DNA from: Erodium maritimum
Taxonomy: Eukaryota; Streptophyta; Magnoliopsida; Geraniales; Geraniaceae
Direction of reading: 5' to 3'
Length of the DNA stretch: 64,000 bases
Assembly: GCA_963921825.1 (NCBI GenBank)
Contig: OY997596.1
Span: forward strand, 11,723,001 to 11,787,000
Part shown: one piece after another, positions 11,810 through 22,819 of the stretch
Numbering within the stretch: position 1 is the first letter of the stretch
Layout: each line of letters begins with the position of its first letter
Notes under the pieces: generated by a model
What the model was told of the DNA's origin: nothing
The model's database searches: none
Seen by the model: the letters and a program-made list of their open reading frames with translations, nothing else
Position numbers and translations under genes: made by a program

Positions 11810-12278
11810 CGTCTCTGTGGCTGTGGGCTACCGGTTCGCATTTTTACCTCACGGACGAAGAGAAATCCAGGCAGGAGATTCGTTGAGTATTCTCAATACA
11901 AGGTGAGTGTATATTTTTTCCCCCAAATTCAAAGAATCTAGGGTTTGTTCACAAACTCATCGAATTTTAGTTTGATTATGAGTTTGTTCAGAAACTCATC
12001 GAATTTTAGTTTGATTATATATTCTTCTTATTTTCCAGAGTAGCAACTCATGCAAGTTGTTTGAATGGGTTGATGGTCCGTCATTTAAGGATGGGAACCG
12101 AGGTTTACCAGAATTACAAGAAAGAATTTATTCACTTAAGGATATGGCTAGAAGTGTTAATGAAGATTTGGTGAAAATTATGAAGGAGAAAGTGATAATG
12201 GAAGAGAAATTGTTGAAGATTGAAATTGAAAATGAAGATTTGGTGAAAAAGATGTTGAAGCTAGAAGATGAGAATTGA
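11810..12278 (+). pseudogene. GRF-type zinc-finger/coiled-coil protein remnant
   Basis: Two exons, up to 11902 and 12039-12278, join in frame across a GT-AG intron. Exon 1 reads RLCGCGLPVRIFTSRTKR then NPGRRF, and exon 2 starts SSNSCKLFEWVDG. These are the CxCG, NPGR-F and C-x-F-x-W-x-D blocks of the GRF zinc finger. The Cys normally found after NPGRRF (FYxC) is replaced (FVEYSQYK), so one zinc ligand is missing. After the finger come about 60 residues rich in E, K, I and L, likely a coiled coil (about 12110-12270). No start codon exists in frame upstream before a TAA at 11777-11779. Small GRF proteins of this design are common in plant transposons. Its role in transposition is unknown. Confidence 0.7.
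11952..12018. repeat. 40-bp tandem duplication in the GRF-gene intron
   Basis: The block 'aaactcatcgaattttagtt' plus 'tgattat' occurs twice, 40 bp apart, inside the intron of the GRF zinc-finger remnant. Confidence 0.7.
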
Positions 12279-12472
12279 ATGTTGAAATCAAAAATTTGGA
12301 AAATTATGTTAGGCATTATCTGTGTACTTAGCTTTATGTTTGTGAAGTGGATGTGAAGTATGTTGTATTAAATTTTGTGCATGAATGAAAAGTTGTTGAA
12401 ATGAACCTATTGAATGCAAAATTGTGTATGAATGGGAAGTTATTGAAAGCTTGTAGATAAGTGCTGAAAAAT

Positions 12473-12650
12473 GAACATGCAGCAGGTGCAAATGAATGGA
12501 AAATGAATATAGTTGCTCTGAAAAAATGGACATGTAGCAGGTACAATTGAATGCAAAATGAATATGATTGTTGTGAAAAAATGGACATGTTGCAGGTGCA
12601 ATTGAATGCAAAATAAATATGGTTGCTATGAAAAAATGGACATGATGTAT
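12473..12650. repeat. Tandem repeat, 55-bp unit, about three copies
   Basis: The marker 'gcaggt' within 'tggacatgtagcaggt' recurs at about 12481, 12536 and 12591, giving a 55-bp period. The units are A-rich and diverged. The array lies between the convergent GRF and transposase genes of the MULE. Confidence 0.75.
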
Positions 12651-13385
12651 GCAGTAAATTTGACAGAAGGAGAACCTGTATAACTTGAAATTAAAGAAGT
12701 GTAAAATTGAACAAGTTTACACCTAATTTTCCATATCATTAAAGGCTCAAACACAGTTTAGGTCTGAAACACAATTCCTTCCCCACCCACAACAGTGCAT
12801 TGCATTATTGTCGTCTATTGGACAATAATGCAATATTCAAAAGGCACTAGACATGTGCAATATTCCAAATACAAAAAGACATGTGCAATGTTTGGGGACC
12901 ACAAACTTTATACATCAAAAGCATATTTAAAGGAATATTTTCCTAGATCTAAACCCATGGTGGCTGAGAGCTGCTCTTCCTTCCATTTCCTGTTGATGTT
13001 CCTCTGCCTCTTCTACCCCTCCCTCTTCCTCTGGTTGATCCTACAGCTGGTTGTGAAGCTGATGGAGTTCTGTAAAATCTTGCCTCCTCAGCAAACCTTG
13101 AACCTCCTCCCCCATCTAATGATGTGAATACTTGCTGCAGATACAAGTAGGGATGGCAAATGGATGTGTATGGGCGGGTATGGATATTGATCATGACCTC
13201 CATTTCCATCTATTTGTTATTTCTTCATCCTCCATACCCATCCAATATCCATTTTGATCAATTTTTCTCTTCACCCATTTTTACCCAATGTCCATATGGA
13301 TATCCACGGATATCCATTTGCATCCATATCAATAGACTCATTTGGATATTCATCTTGAGAAGCATTCTTTAGTCATCATTTTTAT

Positions 13386-14360
13386 AGTTGCAAAAACATA
13401 CCCTAAACTTTTTTTTAGTTTCCTCTTTTAATAGTTGCAAAAACATACCCTAAAATTTTCTTTTAGTCCCCTTCTTTTAATAGTTGCAAAAACATACCCT
13501 AAACTTTTCTTTTAGTCCCCTTCTATTAATAGTTGCAAAAACAAACCCTAAACTTTTATTTTAGTCCCCTTCTTTTAATAGTTGCAAAAACATACCCTAA
13601 ACTTTTCTTTTAGTCACCTTCTATTAATAGTTGCAAAAACATACCCTAAACTTTTCTTTTAGTCCCCTTCTTTTAATAGTTGCAAAAACATACCCTAAAA
13701 TTTTCTTTTAGTCACCTTCTATTAATTGTTGCAAAAACATACCCTAAACTTTTCTTTTAGTCCCCTTCTTTTAATTGTTGCAAAAACATACCCTATACTT
13801 TTCTTTTAGTCTCCTTTAATAGTTGCAAAAACATACCCTAAACTTTTTTTTAGTCCCCTCCTATTAATAGTTGCAAAAACATACCCTAAACTTTTCTTTT
13901 AGTCTCCTTCTTTAATAGTTGCAAAAGCATACCCTAAACTTTTCTTTTAGTCCTCTTCTTTTAATAGTTGCAAAAACATACCCTAAACTTTTCTTTTAGT
14001 CTCCTTCTTTAATAGTTGCAAAAACATACCCTAAACTTTTTTTAGTCCCCTTCTATTAATAGTTGCAAAAACATACCCTAAACTTTTCTTTTAGTCTCCT
14101 TTAATAGTTGCAAAAGCATACTTCTTTTAATAGTTGCAAAACATACCCTAAACTTTTCTTTTAATAATTGCAAAAACATACCCTAAATTTTTTTAGTCCA
14201 CTTCTTTTAATAGCTGCAAAAACATACCCTAAAATTTTCTTTTAGTCCCCTTCTTTAATAGTTTCAAAAACATACCCTAAACTTTTTTTTAGTCCCCTTC
14301 TATTAATAGTTGCAAAAACATACCATAAACTTTTCTTTTAGTCCCTTTCTATTAATAACG
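13386..14360. repeat. Minisatellite, 47-50-bp unit, about 20 copies, inside the hAT element
   Basis: The unit contains 'agttgcaaaaacataccc' plus 'taaacttttcttttagtccc'. The marker 'agttgc' recurs at 13386, 13433, 13482 and 13531 and onward to about 14310. Copies differ mainly by small length changes in the T-rich part, and a few are truncated (near 14100-14160). Confidence 0.92.
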
Positions 14361-16343
14361 CATACAAGTCTTTAAAAACATACAAGTCCTTGCAATAACG
14401 CATACAAGTCTTTAAAATCACTTATACCTTTGATTTTATGAAAGAAAAGTTTGTTAACTATGGATAAAGAGAAGAATTGGTATGCCATGTTGAAGCTATG
14501 TCATTATCTAGTATACACCCCCGGATTTAATACAATATCAGTTCATTCGATAATTTCAATTGAAAATACGACCCAGATTCAAAACAACACAAGGCAAGAT
14601 AGAAATGAAACTTGTAAGCCCACACCCGCCCATTGATTTGACGAACGAAACTCGCCTTATCTTCTTGTATGTAACAACCTAGGATCGGAAAAAAAAAAAC
14701 TTGTTATACAAACTTGTTATGCAGCAACTATGGAATGAAGGACAACTGCAAGCAACATGATGGCCTGGGATGATTGGAAAGCAAACAACAAAGCATGACT
14801 AAATGACTTGGGATTTGGCAAAGATAAATAGGAAGTGAAGTTTATCTCCTGACATCCAAAACAAATGCTATTGTGTAATAGAGTTAAATATAATATTTGG
14901 AAAAAATGATGAAAATGCACCCAACTGTCTATCTCTCCCAAGTCTCTTTGATGAAAGGATGTAATTAATGGTACATGAAAAGAACATGGTGCTATAAAAT
15001 GTAGGAAACTTAGGATAGAAGTATATTTTGATGTAATGGGTGAAGTACATAACTTTACTCCAGCTGATATGACATAACAAAGTATGATAGTAACCATGTA
15101 CCAGATCATACACTTGACTCACAGAATATCACAAACCAAAAACCAATATATATGCTTATATACATCTTTCTCAAGGTAAAAATTGAATCCAAGGTGCAAA
15201 GCCACACTCTTTCAAAAAGCAAAAGTAAACAACACATTATCATACATGGATATAAACTTTATGATCAATAGCTATAATCTCATACATAACCATTCCTGCA
15301 AGTTATAGATCTCAGAATATCCTAATGGTATGAAAATCTAAGCTAATGTTGTATACAACAAATGTTCGCCTGCCTCAATTGCTCCCATAATTGCCTTCTC
15401 AGTTCTCACCTAAAACAGGAACACCTCAAACTCTTACAAGTCTAATGGTAATCAAAACACCAGAATGGCTAAATTGAGTGTTAGAAATGAATAAAAACAG
15501 CGAAATCGGAGCAATGCCACGCTCGATCAACCAGCACATTACATAATCACAAATAGCTCATAGTATCCCTATAAGGTAAAAATCTCATAATCTCTGAACA
15601 TAGAATGATTAGTCAATAATTGACTAATCAAACAAACCAGAAAAACACCCTAAAATTTGTACATATATATGAGCTAACATGTTTCACCTATGGCCAGATT
15701 TCGAGGACAATACCCACACGGAAACAATCAAGCAAGAATTTTTGCTATAACAATTTCATGGATATAAATTTTCTTATGGGCTCCATAGACATGTTTACAC
15801 AATAACACAATTTTAGTTACAGTTATCATAATCAACACATGGATCAACTCAGATTGCAGCAGGAAGTGCAAAGCCAACTTCAAATTAGCAAAAAAATTGA
15901 ACAAATTAACAAAATTAAGCTCCATAAACACAAACTAACAGAACCCATATAAGAAGTACCAAGCTTCAATTTTCCTTTAACTTCCTCGGCAATTTCTCAG
16001 CAGCCAAACAAAAGGGTCAGCTCAAAGTGCAATCTCAACTTCAGATTAAGTGTAAAACCAATCATAAATTCCATTGACAGCAAAATTAAGATCCACAAAC
16101 ACATCAACTTATACAAAGCCAAACACCCAGAATGATTAGAGTCGTACCCAGGAGAGCGAGGCCGAGGTGGGTCTTTTCTCCCAAGAGAACTCCAAAAACG
16201 GAAGAGGTGCGGTGGCTTGAGGTGGCGCTTCTGTGGTGGATGCGGCTCAACGAAGAGAGGAAGATGAAGCAATATGGTGCTTCAAGCCACGATTTGCGCA
16301 GAGATGCCTCAGAGTCGACAGTCGAGACTCGCGAATCTGGGTG
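14361..16343. other. Interior of the hAT element: possible captured gene pieces
   Basis: No transposase is visible. On the minus strand a G+C-richer block (about 16343-16143) ends at a possible splice donor (gtacga). A short frame VRTEKAIMGAIEAGEHL follows a pyrimidine-rich tttag near 15413. These look like exons of a host gene carried inside the element, but I do not recognise the gene. The rest (14720-15130, 15420-16000) is A+T-rich with no supported frame. Confidence 0.3.
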
Positions 16344-19300
16344 AGAGACGGATAGGGTTTTCGGTTTCGGAGGATAATGGAGGTCCGAATCCAACTCGAA
16401 TCCAACCCGAAAATCATTTAATCAAACCCGAAAATAACATCCATATCCGATCCATACCCGAATCGCCCCGCCCCGATCCCGACCCGAACGGGTCTAAAAA
16501 TGGAGTCCCCATTGGATATGGATCTTTTTGCCATCCCTAGATACAAACAGGTAAAGGTGTGTTTTAGAAATAGATCTATGAAACCATTTGTTATGCTAAC
16601 CATTTGCTTACATATTACCTCATTTGTCTGTCTCTGAGAATCAAATTCACTTTGTGCCAGACCAGTAGTGTTGTTGCTTGAACCATCTTCAACATTCATC
16701 CTTCTTTGAGTCATCCTCCTTAATGCTTCCTCTCGCTTCTCCCTGATCTTGTCTGCAGTGCAAGTTTCAGGTTTCTTCCTTTTCCTTTCCAGATTCTTTA
16801 GGGCAGCTTCAAATCTTTTCTTCTGAATCTCAATGAATTCCTCTTGTGTTTTGTACTGTTGGGTGCCTTTTTCCTTCCCCTTTCCCTGGCCATATCACCG
16901 TTACATATGAGATATACACAAATAAATTATCAAATGTAGAAGTGAATGAACAAGGTAAGAAATAAACCTTTCCCTTTGTTGTATTTTTTGTGTTTGCTGC
17001 CTTTGCTCCCTTTGCTGAATTTGCATTTGTTGACTTTGTAGTTGCTGCCATCCTTGATTTCCTTTGTGTAGTAGTCTCACCATGGTATTTGGCACTACAA
17101 GTCCTTGCATTGTGACATGGGTTCTTAAGAATTGAGCAAGTAATAATGCCATCCTTCCTACTGGCTTTATGTGGATTGGGGTGGGCAATCTCCCCAGCAC
17201 TCTTTTTCCTATTCATTTTTGGCCTACCAGGTGGCTTCTGTACTATAGAAGGAAGGAGCTTGGGATATCCTAGGTCAATTGGCCAGTCACCCTTTCCAGG
17301 TATAGGTTTAATGAAACTACCATAAAAATTTTGGTAAGTACTGACATGATAATACTGATGCACATAATCCTCATACTTAGCCCTCATATGGTGAAGTACA
17401 ACCATGGCATGTACACAAGGTAAGCCATTCAATTGGAATTCTAGTCGACTGCAACTCTAATCTTCTAAGTTCACTATGTAGGAGGCATTGCCTATCTTAG
17501 CTTCAAACATCCCTTCCCCACTGGCTCCTACAGTATAATCCCTCGCCTTATCTAAGTGCTTGACAAGTTTTTTTGTTAATTCTTTTACAGATCTTGCCTT
17601 GGTACTTAGCATAAGTTGTACTCCTCCTAAAAAAAGATCCATCAGTTTCCTCCTAAGAAACTCTAGTAACTCATAAATGGGAAGTTCTCTACCCTCAGAC
17701 ACCCAATGGTTAAAAGATTCACTCAAGCTATTGACTTGAACAGAGGAAGCACCCCTATTAGTGTAGTAAACCTTACACCAACCCTTGGGATCCTTTTCTG
17801 CCAACCACTTATAAGCATCTTCATCAAGCTCCTTAAGTTTTTCCATCTTCCTCTACAGCCTTGTGGTAGATGTTGCCCTTGCACAGTCCCAAACAACATT
17901 ACGTAGGTCTTCTCCCTTGAATTTGGTGCCAAAGTTGTCCACCAAATGCCTCACACAAAACTTGTGCTCAACTCCTTGAATCCAATTATCGAACAGGTCT
18001 ACAAGTCCCTGCCAATACAAAAACAGAAAATAATATTGAAGCCTTACCACATCATATTCAAATTACTTGACAAGTGAAAGAAAGCTTACTTTCTTCTTGT
18101 CTGATATGAATACCCATCCTCGATCCGATGCTTCCCCTTAGTTATCGAAGAATTGGGATAAAAACCATTTCCACGAAGCCTTATTCTCCTGCCCAACAAC
18201 TGCAAAAGCCAATGGGAACAACCCTCCATTTGCATCTCATCCCACTGCCGATAGAAGTTGGCCACCATATCTGCCCTTCAAATGGCAGCCATCGATACCC
18301 ACTAAGGGTCTGCAACCTGCTAGGAACCCCCTCCTTTGTGCTCCAAACCTAATATAAACTCTTGTAAAATGAGGCCGTGGGTTAGGATCATTCCTTACAA
18401 GTAGATGCTCAATTTCTACTTTGGCGGTGCTATTTTCATTTGTCCTCCTCACCATCTCACAATACGTGTAGATGTCTTCATACTGCTTAGATATATCTCC
18501 ATATATTAGGTCCTTTGCTTTCCTGATTGCTCGGTACAACTTCACTCCTTTGATAACAATTCCATAAGCCTTCAAGATCATGGCAGCGAGTGCTTTACCA
18601 GGTAGCCTAGGATTAGCTCGGACTTCGTCTAAGAACCTTCTACCAATGAAATCAGCAGTGAGCTGTTTCATGACTTGTGATTTCTCACAGTCAAGCTTTG
18701 GCATCCAAATGCGTATCTCTATGATGTTGTTGTCCTTCATCTTGTAGCACCAGCAGTAAAAGGTACATCCCTTTCTCCTTGCACACAAAATCAAAATCCT
18801 CGTTGGCTCATTCCTACCAAATATGTAGTCCATCTGGTGTTCAGCTGCATATGCCTTAAACACCTGCCTAAAAACATCAGCTGTAGTGAATTGGGAATAC
18901 AAGCCCAACTCAACATCCTCTAGTCGAGATGTTTCATCCCACATAGGCTGCCAACCCCTATGTCTGACTGGTATCTCATCTTCGGAATCGTCTTCATCAT
19001 CTCCATCTGACTCAACCTCTGCTGCAACACGATCCACATGATCTGACTCAGTAGCCCCAAACTCTTCAGCTTCAGCTTGCTCCATCTCATTATCCGTGTT
19101 AGGATGAGGACCAAATTCTTCATCATCCTCTTCTTGCTCTGTCTGAGGAGGATTGCTATGATCTGCCTGAGGAGGATTGCTATGATAAGCCTGAGGAGAA
19201 GAGCCAATTTCTTCATGCACTGCCTCAAGGATGTGTTCCTCATCATTTGCATTGGCCACATCATCATTTGCATTGGCCACATCATCATCTGCATCCTTAT

Positions 19301-20025
19301 CTTCTTCACACTCTGAATTGTTATCTTCCTCACAATCTGTATCATTATCTTCTTCATTATCTTCCTCATTATCTTCTTCACACTCTTCATCACAGTCTTC
19401 ATCATGATCTCCCTCATTGTCTACATCACTACCACCCTCACTGTCTGAATCCAATCCCTCTACAACAACTAGGTTTGCTAGATTTTTTTCTCTGGACCTA
19501 AGCATGCGCTCAAACTCCTTTGGTGTAACATACCTCATTTTCTTTGTGTTCTTCGTTTTTTTCATCGGAGCATACCTCTCGTCCTTAACTCCAGATTCAG
19601 AGTACAATACTTTCCCCTTGGGTGAAACTATTTTCAGTGGCCTTTCCCCAGGAACTACAAATATCCTAACTGGAACAGTTTCAGGATACCACTTCAGTAT
19701 CTCCTTCACTTCCACATCACTTTGGATTAGGTCTAGAAAAGATTGTGCACTGGAAATTTATACCACATCATACTACTAGCTTCACATCCTAGGTCTAAGA
19801 TGATCCTAGTAAACCTATAGAAGGAAATTTCATCCTCTTTTAGAATGTGTTCAACAGCTTCACCCCCAATATATTCTGTAGTATTTCCTCTGAATTCTCC
19901 CCCAAAATTAAACTGAAACAGCCTCTCAATTTCAGGTGCACGATACTATAAATATTGCATAAAAAATTTATAAGTAAAGTTTCTTAAATACCTAATGTAA
20001 TTTCTCAAAACACTAATGCAATGTC

Positions 20026-20140
20026 TCATAACCCTAATTTTATGTCTGAAACCCTACTTTTTCAAAACCCTAACTTCATGTCCGTTAAAGCCCTAATTTC
20101 ATGTCTGAAAACCCTAATTTCTGAAAACCCTTACTTTTTC
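20026..20140. repeat. Cluster of telo-box-like motifs upstream of the MULE transposase
   Basis: At least five ACCCTAA or ACCCTAC cores, spaced about 15-30 bp, occur in 115 bp, several inside a loose repeat of 'catgtctgaaaaccctaa'. They lie just 5' of the minus-strand transposase N-terminus, in what would be its promoter or 5' UTR. Plant telo boxes often mark promoters of translation and replication genes; a regulatory role here is inferred. Confidence 0.5.
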
Positions 20141-20487
20141 CCATACCCAGAAACGTTTTTGAAGTCAAACAATACGCCTTCAAGTTCAAACAATGCGAAA
20201 TTTAAATCTGAGTTTGAAACTAACAAAACGTCGATCGTGAGGAAAAGCCTCGTCGTTGTCGTAGTCGCTCTCAAATGACGACCACATCGTCAAGCAAGCG
20301 GGTATGTCTCGCCTAAGTGCTGCCTCGCTCCTCCTCTGCTCTTCTGCTGCATTCGTCGGAGTTCTGGTTCGCAACACTCACTCGCCTCTCTCTCTCTCGG
20401 TCGTAGCTCTAGGGTTCGCGAAATAGAACTGATGATTTGTCTGAATTTCAGACAACATTGTTCATAAATAACTAAGGGCATTTCTGT

Positions 20488-20760
20488 TTAAGAGTTTTTT
20501 TTATCAGCAAAGCAGAAAATAAATTGAACCTCTTACGAGGATGATTAAGAGTTACATGAATAACCTAGTCAAGATATTAAGAGAGTATGTGCCTGAACTT
20601 GGCATCATTAAACAACAACTCAAAAGAGCTTCTATGAGGTATGAATTTGGATCTGTTCGAAGTCTTTTAGCAAAATATAGATACGAAGCCAGCACCCTGA
20701 TATTAGGATCAACATAAAGGCGAACAACATGATAAACCATATAAACCAATTTCATGTGTA
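20488..20760 (-). mobile_element. Probable 3' fragment of an L1-type LINE
   Basis: A run of eight T is followed by 'atcagcaaagcagaaaataa', which on the minus strand is an L1-like 3' tail ending in poly(A). It resembles the tail of the LINE at 34509 ('tttttttatcaacgaaaaat'). No RT motif is present and no target duplication was found. The 5' limit is a guess. Confidence 0.4.
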
Positions 20761-21107
20761 TGTTTCATAGTTTTTTCAATCTAAAATTGTTGTTGGACTA
20801 GTTCGCACCTAATTATTTGGGTTCAACATGATTATAGTCGGTTGATTTATACCGATTATCGACCGGTCAGTCAACTGATCGAATTATAAGGAATTCTAGG
20901 TGTGAGTTTGAATTTATGAACATCAATATTATCGAGTTGGTGGTGAGAGGTGAGATAATAACATGTCAACCAATCGATACCCAACCAACCCTTGACCGTC
21001 ACAATAAGAGAGAATGAAAAAGTTTCCAAAAAATCACTATCATTCAGCAAAGAAGCAGGGCACCACATGTCAAAGTGTTTTTTATTGAGGAACCACGTGT
21101 CAAAGTT
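20761..21107. other. No gene recognised
   Basis: Between two retroposon fragments; A+T-rich, with 'cacgtgtcaaag' and 'cacatgtcaaag' as a short repeated motif. Nothing further is supported. Confidence 0.35.
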
Positions 21108-22282
21108 ACTTTTTTTTTTGAAAATAAGTTTCGTTCACTAAAGCGAGACCTTATATGACCTAAGCATTACATCCGTCAACTATATCTAAGAGACCCAACG
21201 ACGACAAGTGTCATAAATTGCTCACAATTCTCGGGTTTGAAATCCTCGAAAACGATACAAACACCGATATCAAAAAAGTGGCACAACACCTAAAACCTAA
21301 ACAAAACATCCTACTATAATTTAGCGTTCTTACGTGGTAAGCAAATTCTCTAACGGGTCATGAGAAGTACGAAATAATATGAGCCTAAGACTTTTATTAG
21401 GGGCGGATTGAGTGCGTCGGAGTTTTGGGATTGAGCCATCAACAAATGTTCGAGGACGTTCGGCCAAAACTATTGATGGTTGGTATGTCGGTGAAGGGGA
21501 TCGTCCATACATGCCACTAGAGGCAACAACCATATATGTCGGTGAAACGTCGAGAAAGGATGAATGGTTCCTCGATGACAACAAAGAGAACATGTGGAAA
21601 ACAAGAAAGAAAGCAAAAATAAAAGCAGGATAAGGCCGTTCCGGCGAAGCTGTAGGATGGAACGACGATGTTGATAGCCGCCGACGCCCGATAGATCTAT
21701 TGAGGGTAGATCTAGCAATGGTGGAGTTGATGGGCAGTTGTCCAGCGATATGGAGGGGGAAACTAAGGAGGCCTGACACCATCGTTGTTGGAGCTTCATC
21801 GGATCTGATGGGAGCAGATGGTGGCAATAGTAGTCCAGTAGTGAGAAAGACGTCGGGCTCAGCTTAGGGGGTGTGGGAGACGGCAGGAAGACGGAAGGGG
21901 GCGGCAGGATAATCGAATGATGGCATCTCGTAGGGAAAAGGTGCACGGGAAAAGGGGAATCGATCGATCTGGGGCGAGAAACAGGTTGTGGGGGTTCGAC
22001 CAGAGTAGTTATAGGGAGAGGGCTTTGGCTAAGACTGGGGGAACCTGTTAGAGACGTCTCGTTTCCTGAGCTTCACCGGTGCAACCTACGCGACCTACAA
22101 AACTAAGCATTAACGAGGTAACGAGGAGGGAAGGGGGAAAACAAATATAGGAGAGGAGGGAGGCACCACCGTCGGAAATTGTCATGGAAGAAACCATGAT
22201 CATCGACGACAATGGTGTTAAGCAAAAAGGGAAGGAGCGTCTATGTGTTTAAGGTTTTCAGAACGAGAGAGAAAATACTCAT
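21108..22282 (-). mobile_element. Retroposon with L1-like tail and G+C-rich leader
   Basis: Starting from a run of ten or more T at about 21108, the minus strand has an L1-like 3' tail. It runs to a G+C-rich 5' region at 21400-22250 with overlapping frames that match no protein I know. 'tgtcaaagttac' precedes the T run and 'tgtcaaattttc' follows near 22283, possibly an eroded target duplication. Design and size resemble the better-defined elements at 23427-24265 and 55925-57349. Confidence 0.45.
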
Positions 22283-22819
22283 GTCAAATTTTCTTAATTA
22301 GAAGAGGTCGTACTTAACGATACTATCTCTTTTATTATCCTAGCAAGCTACCTGTAAAAAGCCTTTTAGTTAAAAAAAAATTAATCGAGGGTGCGAAATA
22401 GTTGCTACAATGCTCCCCTCTTCTCTCTTTCTTAGGGTTTTCAATTGTCGTCGTCTACGGTCTCCTCTTCGGGCGTTGTCATGTGCGCCATCTCTAGCAT
22501 CACAACAGACCCCTCCATCCTCTCCATTGTCTCCCGGATACAACGCTTGTCGTCCCGCCACGGTCCACCTGATACAACGGGTTTCAAGTCGTCGCCGCGT
22601 ACGGACTCCTCTCTAGGCTTCTTCACTTCCTCCATCTCCTCCATTGCCTTCCCAATGCAACACTCTCCACCCACCCACAATCTTCCCTGTGCAATGGGAA
22701 TCATGGTTTCGCCACTCAAATGTTTCCCTTTTCCTAGGCCAGTTCCACCGCCACCCTCACTCATGTGAGCCGATCACGGTAGGTTGGGATCTCTTGCATC
22801 CAACTTCGATGACTGCCCC
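22283..22819. other. Unassigned, G+C-rich patch
   Basis: 22400-22780 is G+C-rich with open frames in several phases on both strands, none resembling a known protein. It may be a further retroposon leader or a decayed gene fragment. Confidence 0.3.

Larger units (their letters stand above)
13148..16539. mobile_element. Non-autonomous hAT element inserted in the MULE transposase intron
   Basis: The ends are a perfect 13-bp inverted repeat, TAGGGATGGCAAA, at 13148 and at 16539 (reverse complement). The flanks are gatacaag (13140-13147) and gatacaaa (16540-16547), an 8-bp target duplication with one mismatch, as expected for hAT. Subterminal regions on both sides are dense in 'atatcca' and 'ccatacc' motifs. 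No transposase is recognised inside. It sits six bases from the acceptor of the last intron of the MULE transposase gene, so it inserted after the MULE. Confidence 0.88.
12949..19945 (-). pseudogene. MuDR-type (MULE) transposase, decayed
   Basis: This reads leftward. Exon pieces are about 19945-18079, 18017-16977, 16885-16619 and 13134-12949. The N-terminus has the MULE GGEFRGN...EYIGGEAVEH pattern, then an acidic Asp/Glu tract (about 19440-19000). The DDE domain follows, with the first Asp in LVGIDGCHLKG and the second in FISDKKKGLVDLF. A SWIM-type zinc finger (CS...LNGLPCVHAM) and a Lys/Arg/Gly-rich C-terminus come next. It is dead: there is a frame change near 19740 and in-frame stops at 18237-18239, 18138-18140, 17853-17855 and 17457-17459. 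The conserved Trp of the SWIM finger is Phe. The last intron (16618 to 13135) contains an entire hAT element; removing it restores a short intron with a normal ctgcag acceptor. Family assignment is firm; exon ends are inferred. Confidence 0.88.
11584..20480. mobile_element. MULE carrying MuDR-type transposase and a GRF zinc-finger gene
   Basis: A minus-strand MuDR-like transposase pseudogene (12949-19945) and a plus-strand GRF zinc-finger pseudogene (11810-12278) lie within one block, which is interrupted by a hAT insertion at 13148-16539. The left limit is set at the G+C hairpin 'aaaaagccgcac...gtgcggcttttt'-like sequence near 11595-11627. The right limit lies before the T-run near 20490. 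Neither end shows a clean long inverted repeat or 9-bp target duplication, so both limits are approximate. Grouping the two genes in one element is an inference from adjacency. Confidence 0.6.

Noticed and set aside
13386..14360. Regularly spaced repeats considered as a CRISPR-like array
   Set aside because: Whole units, not just short repeats, are near-identical, with no unique spacers, in a plant hAT element. It is a minisatellite.
18920..19501. Met/Lys- or His-rich frames over the acidic tract of the MULE transposase
   Set aside because: These are out-of-frame or antisense readings of the Asp/Glu-rich repeat.
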